From an uncultured Bacteroidales bacterium (GTDB lineage: Bacteria > Bacteroidota > Bacteroidia > Bacteroidales > JACABE01), in NCBI GenBank assembly GCA_903936865.1, contig CAIZXK010000202.1, forward strand, positions 1 through 32,710: DNA of 32,710 nt. Reading direction: 5' to 3'. This document shows positions 26,853 to 32,710 of this stretch, in pieces (position 1 is the stretch's first letter; the number at the start of each line of letters is the position of its first letter). The notes beneath the pieces are model-generated. The model was not told the origin of the DNA, did not search any database, and was given only the letters and a program-made list of their open reading frames with translations. A program made the translations under genes and the position numbers.

Positions 26853-28748
26853 ATGGTTGTAGAACCTGGAAAACTTTTGTCTTCAATAGATTATCCATCT
26901 GATTTAAAAAAGTTGGATGAATATCAATTACCTCAGCTTAGTGATGAACTAAGAAGATTTATAATTGATGTTATTTCTTACAATCCCGGACATTTAAGTG
27001 CAAGTTTAGGTACAGTTGAATTAACAGTAGCTTTGCATTATATTTTTAATACTCCTTATGATAAGCTGATTTGGGATGTTGGACATCAGGCATATCCTCA
27101 CAAAATACTTACTGGCAGGAAAAATATTTTCTATACGAATAGAATGTATAAAGGAATTAGTGGCTTTCCGAAAATGAGTGAAAGTGAATACGATGCATTT
27201 GGAGTTGGTCATTCTTCCACATCAATATCAGCTGCTTTAGGGATGGCTGTTGCGTCAGCTCTAAAAAACGAAAATAACAGACAGCATGTTGCCATAATTG
27301 GGGATGGTTCCATGACTGCCGGAATGGCATTTGAAGCATTGAATCATGCTGGTGTTGCTAAAAGTAATCTGTTGGTAATATTAAATGATAATGGTATTGC
27401 AATTGATAAAAATGTAGGTGCTTTAAGTGAATATCTAACAAAAATTACAATTTCAAAATCGTATAACCGGTTTAAAGATAAAGTTTGGCATTTCATGGGT
27501 GGCGGAAGTCCTTATGGCAAAAACTCAAGAGAAGTTGTTCGTCAAATAGGTAGTGCTTTAAAAACTACTCTTTTAAAGAAAAGTAATTTGTTTGAATCTT
27601 TAAATTTCAGATATTTCGGTCCTGTTGATGGTCATGATGTAATTAAATTAACGAGAATACTTAAAGATTTAAAAAACATTCCCGGTCCTAAAATATTACA
27701 TATAATTACCAAAAAAGGGAAAGGACTCGAAAAAGCAGAGCAAGATCCCACAAAATATCATGCTCCAGGTACATTCGATCGTAAAACGGGTGAAATTTTC
27801 AAAGCAGAATGTAACCAAAGGTTAGCACCAAAGTATCAAACTGTTTTCGGAAGAACTATAATAGAATTAGCTGAGCAAAACAATAAAATAATAGGAGTTA
27901 CTCCAGCAATGCCATCTGGTTGTTCTCTAAATCTCATGATGGAGAAAATGCCCGATCGTGCTTTTGATGTTGGAATTGCTGAACAACATGCAGTTACTTT
28001 TTCGGCAGGAATGGCAGCACAAGGTATGATTCCTTTTTGCAATATATATTCATCATTTATGCAACGTGCATTCGATCAGGTTATTCATGATGTTGCATTG
28101 CAGAAATTAAAAGTGATTTTTTGTTTGGATAGAGGAGGCCTGGTTGGTGAAGATGGTGCTACTCATCATGGTGTATTTGATTTAGCATACTTTAGATGTA
28201 TACCAAATTTAATAATTTGTTCTCCTCTTAATGAGCAAGAATTGAGAAATATGATGTTTACCGCCCAATTACAAGATAACGGTTCATTTGTAATTAGATA
28301 CCCACGAGGTCGGGGTACAATGCCCGATTGGAAAACTCCTTTTGAAAAATTAGCAATCGGAAAAGGCAGAATGCTAAAAGATGGAAATAAAACGATTATT
28401 ATTGCTTTAGGACATATTGGAAACTCAGCATTGAAAGCTGCAGAAATACTAGCTGAAAGTAATATTAATATTGGCGTTTGTGATATAAGATTTTTAAAAC
28501 CGATTGATACAGATTTATTACATCAGATTTTTGCTGTATATCAAAATATTATCACGTTGGAAGACGGTGTCATCACAGGTGGTTTGGGAAGTCAGATTAT
28601 CGAGTTTGCATCTGAAAATAATTATCATAATAAAATAATCAGATTAGGTGTTCCGGATAGATTTATCGAACAGGGAACAATTTCTGAACTTCAATTAGAA
28701 TGCAGGTTTGACGTATCTTCCATAATAGAAACAATTTCAAAATTATAA
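26853..28748 (+). CDS. dxs: 1-deoxy-D-xylulose-5-phosphate synthase
   Basis: 'GHLSASLGTVELTVALHYIFNTPYDKLIWDVGHQAYPHKILTGR', 'IGDGSMTAGMAFEALNHAG', 'DVGIAEQHAVTFSAGMAAQG', 'DRGGLVGEDGATHHGVFDLAY'. Confidence 0.95.
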   Translation: MVVEPGKLLSSIDYPSDLKKLDEYQLPQLSDELRRFIIDVISYNPGHLSASLGTVELTVALHYIFNTPYDKLIWDVGHQAYPHKILTGRKNIFYTNRMYKGISGFPKMSESEYDAFGVGHSSTSISAALGMAVASALKNENNRQHVAIIGDGSMTAGMAFEALNHAGVAKSNLLVILNDNGIAIDKNVGALSEYLTKITISKSYNRFKDKVWHFMGGGSPYGKNSREVVRQIGSALKTTLLKKSNLFESLNFRYFGPVDGHDVIKLTRILKDLKNIPGPKILHIITKKGKGLEKAEQDPTKYHAPGTFDRKTGEIFKAECNQRLAPKYQTVFGRTIIELAEQNNKIIGVTPAMPSGCSLNLMMEKMPDRAFDVGIAEQHAVTFSAGMAAQGMIPFCNIYSSFMQRAFDQVIHDVALQKLKVIFCLDRGGLVGEDGATHHGVFDLAYFRCIPNLIICSPLNEQELRNMMFTAQLQDNGSFVIRYPRGRGTMPDWKTPFEKLAIGKGRMLKDGNKTIIIALGHIGNSALKAAEILAESNINIGVCDIRFLKPIDTDLLHQIFAVYQNIITLEDGVITGGLGSQIIEFASENNYHNKIIRLGVPDRFIEQGTISELQLECRFDVSSIIETISKL

Positions 28749-28788
28749 ATTCATTTTAGCATTTTACAAATATAAAAAGAATAATTCA

Positions 28789-29499
28789 ATGAGAAAATTT
28801 ATTTACTTGATTTTCATTTTTTTTGTAATTTCTTCATGTACAAGAGAAATAAAAGAAGTTACAGAGAAATATCCAGATGGTTCTCCAAAAACAGTTTCTT
28901 ATTTTATAAATAAAAATGATATAAAAATTAAAATAAGGGAAATTGGTTATTACCAAAATCAAAATGAAAGCTACAAAGGTGAGTTTAAGAATGGTATTAA
29001 AGCAGGGAAATGGGAATATTGGTATGAGAATGGCAAAATTTTTGCTAGTACCGAAGTAACATCTTCAATATCAACACAGAAATGGAGAATATTAAAACCT
29101 GATGAAACTCCATATCTTGATAATGAATATCAACTTTCTGTAAATGAAATATATCCGAATGGATCTCCTTATCATGCTATTTATCAAAAGCCCAATAATA
29201 GTTCGTCTGAAGAATTCTATTTTTATCCATCATATAAAATACAGATGCAAGGAACTTCAATAAATGGAAAACGTGAAGGTAATTGGAACTATTGGTATGA
29301 AAATGGAAATAAATGGAGTGAAGGCTATTTTAAGAATGGGTTTAATGATAGTACCAGGAATGTTTGGTATGAAAATGGGAATAAAAGATATGAAGGTAAA
29401 TATAAAGATGGAAAAGAAATTGGAAATTGGAAATTTTATGATGAAAAAGGAAATTTAGTACAAGAAGTAAACTATGATAAAGATAAGTTGAAAAAATAA
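28789..29499 (+). CDS. Lipoprotein with MORN/YwqK-type repeats
   Basis: Signal and lipobox 'IFFVISSC'; repeats 'GIKAGKWEYWYENGKIFAS', 'GKREGNWNYWYENGNKWSEGYFKNG', 'WYENGNKRYEGKYKDGKEIGNWKFYDEKGNLV'. Confidence 0.8.
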   Translation: MRKFIYLIFIFFVISSCTREIKEVTEKYPDGSPKTVSYFINKNDIKIKIREIGYYQNQNESYKGEFKNGIKAGKWEYWYENGKIFASTEVTSSISTQKWRILKPDETPYLDNEYQLSVNEIYPNGSPYHAIYQKPNNSSSEEFYFYPSYKIQMQGTSINGKREGNWNYWYENGNKWSEGYFKNGFNDSTRNVWYENGNKRYEGKYKDGKEIGNWKFYDEKGNLVQEVNYDKDKLKK

Positions 29500-29557
29500 A
29501 AGACAAAAATTTATTGATTTGGATTATGTATCTTACATTTTTGTAACTCTTTTTTAT

Positions 29558-29565
29558 TAATTTTG
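29558..29565 (+). promoter_or_regulatory. Candidate -7 element TAATTTTG upstream of coaX
   Basis: TAnnTTTG match 17 nt before the coaX ATG; a TTTG at 29540-29543 lies upstream, but the 14-nt spacing is short. Confidence 0.3.
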
Positions 29566-29582
29566 CAATTAGTTAAATATCA

Positions 29583-30311
29583 ATGAAGTTAATATTGGAT
29601 TTTGGAAATACTTTACAAAAAATAGCTGTTTTTGATAAAAATCAAATGATAGCTTTTAAAGCTTTTAGTAAGATTTCGTTAAAAGAAATTAAAAAATTCA
29701 TCATTAATTATCCAATTCATTCTGCGATTATTTCATCTGTTATAAATTATCCTAATGAAATAAAGGAATTTCTTTTGATTAAATTTAATTTAATTGAATT
29801 TTCAGAAAACACACCAATTCCAATAAATAATTTATATAAAACTCCAGAGACATTAGGTAAAGATAGATTGTCAGCAGTTATTGCAGCAAATTCAATTTCA
29901 ATAAATAGAAGTTCACTTGTTATTAATGCAGGAACTTGTATTACTTACGATTTTGTTGATAATAATTCCACTTATTATGGTGGTGCAATATCTCCCGGTT
30001 TATTTATGCGGTTTAAAGCTTTACATACTTTTACTGAAAAATTACCGTTAATAACAAAAATTAAAAGTCAAAACCCATTAATTGGTTCAACTACTGAAGA
30101 ATCAATTTTTTCTGGTGTATTGAATGGTACTCTATCTGAAATAGAAGGTATTATAAGTAAATATAAAGAAAAATACGCTGATTTATTAATTATTTTAAGT
30201 GGTGGAGACATGAAATATTTTGACAAGAAAATTAAAAATAGCATCTTTGCATATCCAAATATTGTAATGTTTGGATTAAATATAATACTTGATTTTAATG
30301 CTAAAAAATAA
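29583..30311 (+). CDS. coaX: Type III pantothenate kinase
   Basis: 'LILDFGNTLQKIAVF' (actin-like phosphate motif), 'TPETLGKDRLSAVIAA', 'SLVINAGTCITYDFVDNNSTYYGGAISPGLFMRFKALHTFTEKLP'. Confidence 0.92.
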   Translation: MKLILDFGNTLQKIAVFDKNQMIAFKAFSKISLKEIKKFIINYPIHSAIISSVINYPNEIKEFLLIKFNLIEFSENTPIPINNLYKTPETLGKDRLSAVIAANSISINRSSLVINAGTCITYDFVDNNSTYYGGAISPGLFMRFKALHTFTEKLPLITKIKSQNPLIGSTTEESIFSGVLNGTLSEIEGIISKYKEKYADLLIILSGGDMKYFDKKIKNSIFAYPNIVMFGLNIILDFNAKK

Positions 30312-31587
30312 ATTTAAACTGCTAATAATTATATTGTTGACCATAATATCAACAATAAATTCTTTAAATGCTCAAAACAGAATACATTCTCCTTACTCAA
30401 GATTTGGGTTAGGTGATTTACAACCATATAGTAACAGTCAGTATGTTGCAATGGGAGGAATTGGCTATGCAATAGGAAGTTCAACTTCTGTTAATTTTCT
30501 CAATCCTGCATCTTATACAAAATTTGATTCACTTTCTTTTATTTTTGAAGGAGGAATGTTAAGCAATTTTACCACATTGGAAACTAGCACATTAAGCCAA
30601 AAATCAAATTACACATCTTTATCTTATCTTACTTTTGGTTTCCCTATAAATTCATGGTGGAAAGCAAGTTTTGGGTTGTTGCCTTTTAGTAGTGTTGGAT
30701 ACAAAATTACTGACCATCAGGTAGATCCTAATTTTGGTAATGTTGATTTTAAATATGAAGGGCAAGGAGGAATAAATCAATTCTTTATAGGTCAAGCCAT
30801 TAAAATTAATTCAAATTTATCTTTTGGTGTTAATGTTTCGTATTTATTTGGTACTGTTGATAAAATCCGTTCAATTCATCCACTTGATTCTGCTTATGTT
30901 TTTGATGTAAAAGTTAAAAATTCAATTACTTATGGAAATTTTAATTTTAATTTTGGATTACAATATTTTAAAAATTTAAAAAACGATTATATTTTTGGAT
31001 CTGGAATTGTTTTTAGTAATGCTATGAATTCCAGCGTTAAAGAGGACTATTTAGCATATAGTTTTTCTGAAACAAGTTCTGGATATGAATATATACATGA
31101 TACTTCATTAATAGCCAAAGAATCTGATATTAAAAGTGATATTCATTTGCCATTAAGCTTAGGTATCGGACTATCATTAGAAAAGCGGAATAAATGGTTG
31201 ATTGGAGCTGATTTTAATTGGCAAAACTGGGAAAGCTATACTTATAATGATGTTAAGGATTCATTAAGTAATAGCATCCGAATTTCAATAGGTGGGATGA
31301 TAAAACCTAATATTTATTCTACAAATTATTTAAAAAGAATAACATACAAAGCTGGATTTAGATATTCTCCTACTTATTTAAAACTCGATGGAGAACAAAT
31401 AGATGAGTTTGGCATAAGTTTTGGAGTAGGATTACCGTTAAGAAAAAGTAAGTCAACCATAAATTTAGGAGTTGAAATTGGAAAACGGGGAACAACAAAT
31501 AATGGATTGATTAGTGAAAACTTTACTAAATTTACAATAGGTTTTTCAGCTTACGATTTCTGGTTTTATAAAAGAAAATTTGATTAA
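30298..31587 (+). CDS. Outer membrane beta-barrel protein (OmpP1/FadL-like family in Bacteroidota)
   Basis: Signal peptide 'LLIIILLTIISTINSLNAQ'; 'SPYSRFGLGDLQPYSNSQYVAMGGIGYAIGSSTSVNFLNPASY'; alternating beta-strand pattern ending in 'FTIGFSAYDFWFYKRKFD'. ATG at 30298 overlaps the coaX end by 14 nt. Confidence 0.7.
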   Translation: MLKNKFKLLIIILLTIISTINSLNAQNRIHSPYSRFGLGDLQPYSNSQYVAMGGIGYAIGSSTSVNFLNPASYTKFDSLSFIFEGGMLSNFTTLETSTLSQKSNYTSLSYLTFGFPINSWWKASFGLLPFSSVGYKITDHQVDPNFGNVDFKYEGQGGINQFFIGQAIKINSNLSFGVNVSYLFGTVDKIRSIHPLDSAYVFDVKVKNSITYGNFNFNFGLQYFKNLKNDYIFGSGIVFSNAMNSSVKEDYLAYSFSETSSGYEYIHDTSLIAKESDIKSDIHLPLSLGIGLSLEKRNKWLIGADFNWQNWESYTYNDVKDSLSNSIRISIGGMIKPNIYSTNYLKRITYKAGFRYSPTYLKLDGEQIDEFGISFGVGLPLRKSKSTINLGVEIGKRGTTNNGLISENFTKFTIGFSAYDFWFYKRKFD

Positions 31588-31609
31588 AAACGATAAAAAC
31601 AACAAAGTG

Positions 31610-32710
31610 ATGAAGACTATTAAATTTTTAGCATTGGCAGGTATAATGATTATCAGCTTGTCGGCTTCAGCTCAAAAGTACGGTAAAACTCCGGAAGATA
31701 GTGTTGAATGTATTACTAATATTTCACTATATAGTGAATTTTACAAACAACAAAATTATAAGGATGCGTTAAAACCATGGAGGGAAGTTTTTATAAAGTG
31801 TCCGATTGCAAGTGAAAATACTTTTATTCGTGGAGTAAACATTCTTAAATATGCAATTGAACATGAAAAAGATGCAAAAATAAAAGACAAATTGGTTGAT
31901 ACTATTCTAATGGTTTGGGATAAAAGAACTGAGTTTTTTGGGAAAGAAGGTTTAAATCTTGGGAAAAGAGGACTTGATCTCATGATTTATAGACCTAAAG
32001 AAAAGGAACAGATTTATAATTTATTTAAAAAAGCAATTGAGATAAGTGGCAATTTTTCAGAACCAATAGTAATGTATAACTATTGTATTTCAACTGTTGA
32101 ATTTGTTAAAACTGGAAAAGGAGATTCTTCACTTATACTCGACAACTATGATTTAGTAAGTGACTTAATTGAAAAAAACATGGCAAATGATGTTAAAAAT
32201 AAGGATGAGTACGATAAAGTATTACAAAATATCGAAAAGATAATTGAGCCTTACACATCATGTGAAGAGTTGATAAGTATTTACAGTAAGAAATTCAAAC
32301 AATCTCCCAATGACATTGTGCTTTTAAAGAAAATTACAAAAATTCTGGATAAGAAAAAATGTACAGAAGATCAATTGTTTTTTAAAGCAACAGAAAACCT
32401 TTATAAACTTGAACCTACTCCCGAAACAGCTTATTTAATGGGTAAAATGTCTTATGAAAAGAAGCAATATTCAAAAGCTGCTGAATACTTAACAGATGCA
32501 GTGGATAAAATGACTGAAAATAGTAACAAAGCAAGAATATTCCTTTTACTGGCTGATATTTATGGAAATCTAAATCAATATGCTACTGCCAGATCTTATG
32601 CACTTAAAGCTTTGGAAGCAAAACCTGGTGATGGAATGCCCTATATAATTATTGGTGATTTATATGCTCAAAGTGCAAAAGCTTGTGGTGATAATGAACT
32701 TACTACTAAA
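31610..32710 (+). CDS. TPR-containing secreted/periplasmic protein, truncated by the window end
   Basis: Manual translation from ATG 31610: MKTIKFLALAGIMIISLSASAQKYGKTPEDSVECITNISLYSEFYKQQNYKDALKPW..., TPR-like 'YLMGKMSYEKKQYSKAAEYLTDAVDKM' and 'FLLLADIYGNLNQYATARSYALKALEAKPGD'. Open for 367 codons to the last base, so absent from the ORF track. Confidence 0.8.
   Translation, partial: MKTIKFLALAGIMIISLSASAQKYGKTPEDSVECITNISLYSEFYKQQNYKDALKPWREVFIKCPIASENTFIRGVNILKYAIEHEKDAKIKDKLVDTILMVWDKRTEFFGKEGLNLGKRGLDLMIYRPKEKEQIYNLFKKAIEISGNFSEPIVMYNYCISTVEFVKTGKGDSSLILDNYDLVSDLIEKNMANDVKNKDEYDKVLQNIEKIIEPYTSCEELISIYSKKFKQSPNDIVLLKKITKILDKKKCTEDQLFFKATENLYKLEPTPETAYLMGKMSYEKKQYSKAAEYLTDAVDKMTENSNKARIFLLLADIYGNLNQYATARSYALKALEAKPGDGMPYIIIGDLYAQSAKACGDNELTTK

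Noticed and set aside
28789-29499. Possible antitoxin reading of the YwqK-type protein
   Set aside because: YwqK-family proteins are sometimes labelled antitoxins, but this is a MORN-like repeat lipoprotein with no adjacent toxin candidate; calling a TA system is not supported.

Overview
The window is AT-rich and almost fully coding, and most likely a chromosomal segment from a Bacteroidota (Bacteroidetes) genome. Supporting signs are T9SS/gliding-type C-terminal domains, a choice-of-anchor L protein, TAnnTTTG -7 promoter motifs, and a coaX / outer-membrane-protein / TPR gene run. Most content is housekeeping: tilS, korB/korA, dnaG, rsmI, rodA/mrdA, a DEAD-box helicase, an fRMsr-type GAF protein, tryptophanase, gapA, dxs and coaX. 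I saw no mobile element, CRISPR array, rRNA or tRNA. The parts most worth a second look are: (1) a tightly packed minus-strand four-gene unit (minimal T9SS-CTD-like lipoprotein, class-I glutamine-amidotransferase/C26 peptidase, J-domain coiled-coil protein, and a PQQ/BamB-type propeller with no signal peptide); (2) a protein made of five 77-aa repeats in strict register, resembling DUF349, next to rsmI; (3) a histidine phosphatase with an uncharacterised N-terminal region, paired with a membrane-anchored degenerate GGDEF protein; (4) a long tnaA leader with inverted repeats. A C-terminally truncated TPR protein at the right edge (31610..32710) is missing from the supplied ORF track. Family assignments come from motif recognition by eye; no searches were run.
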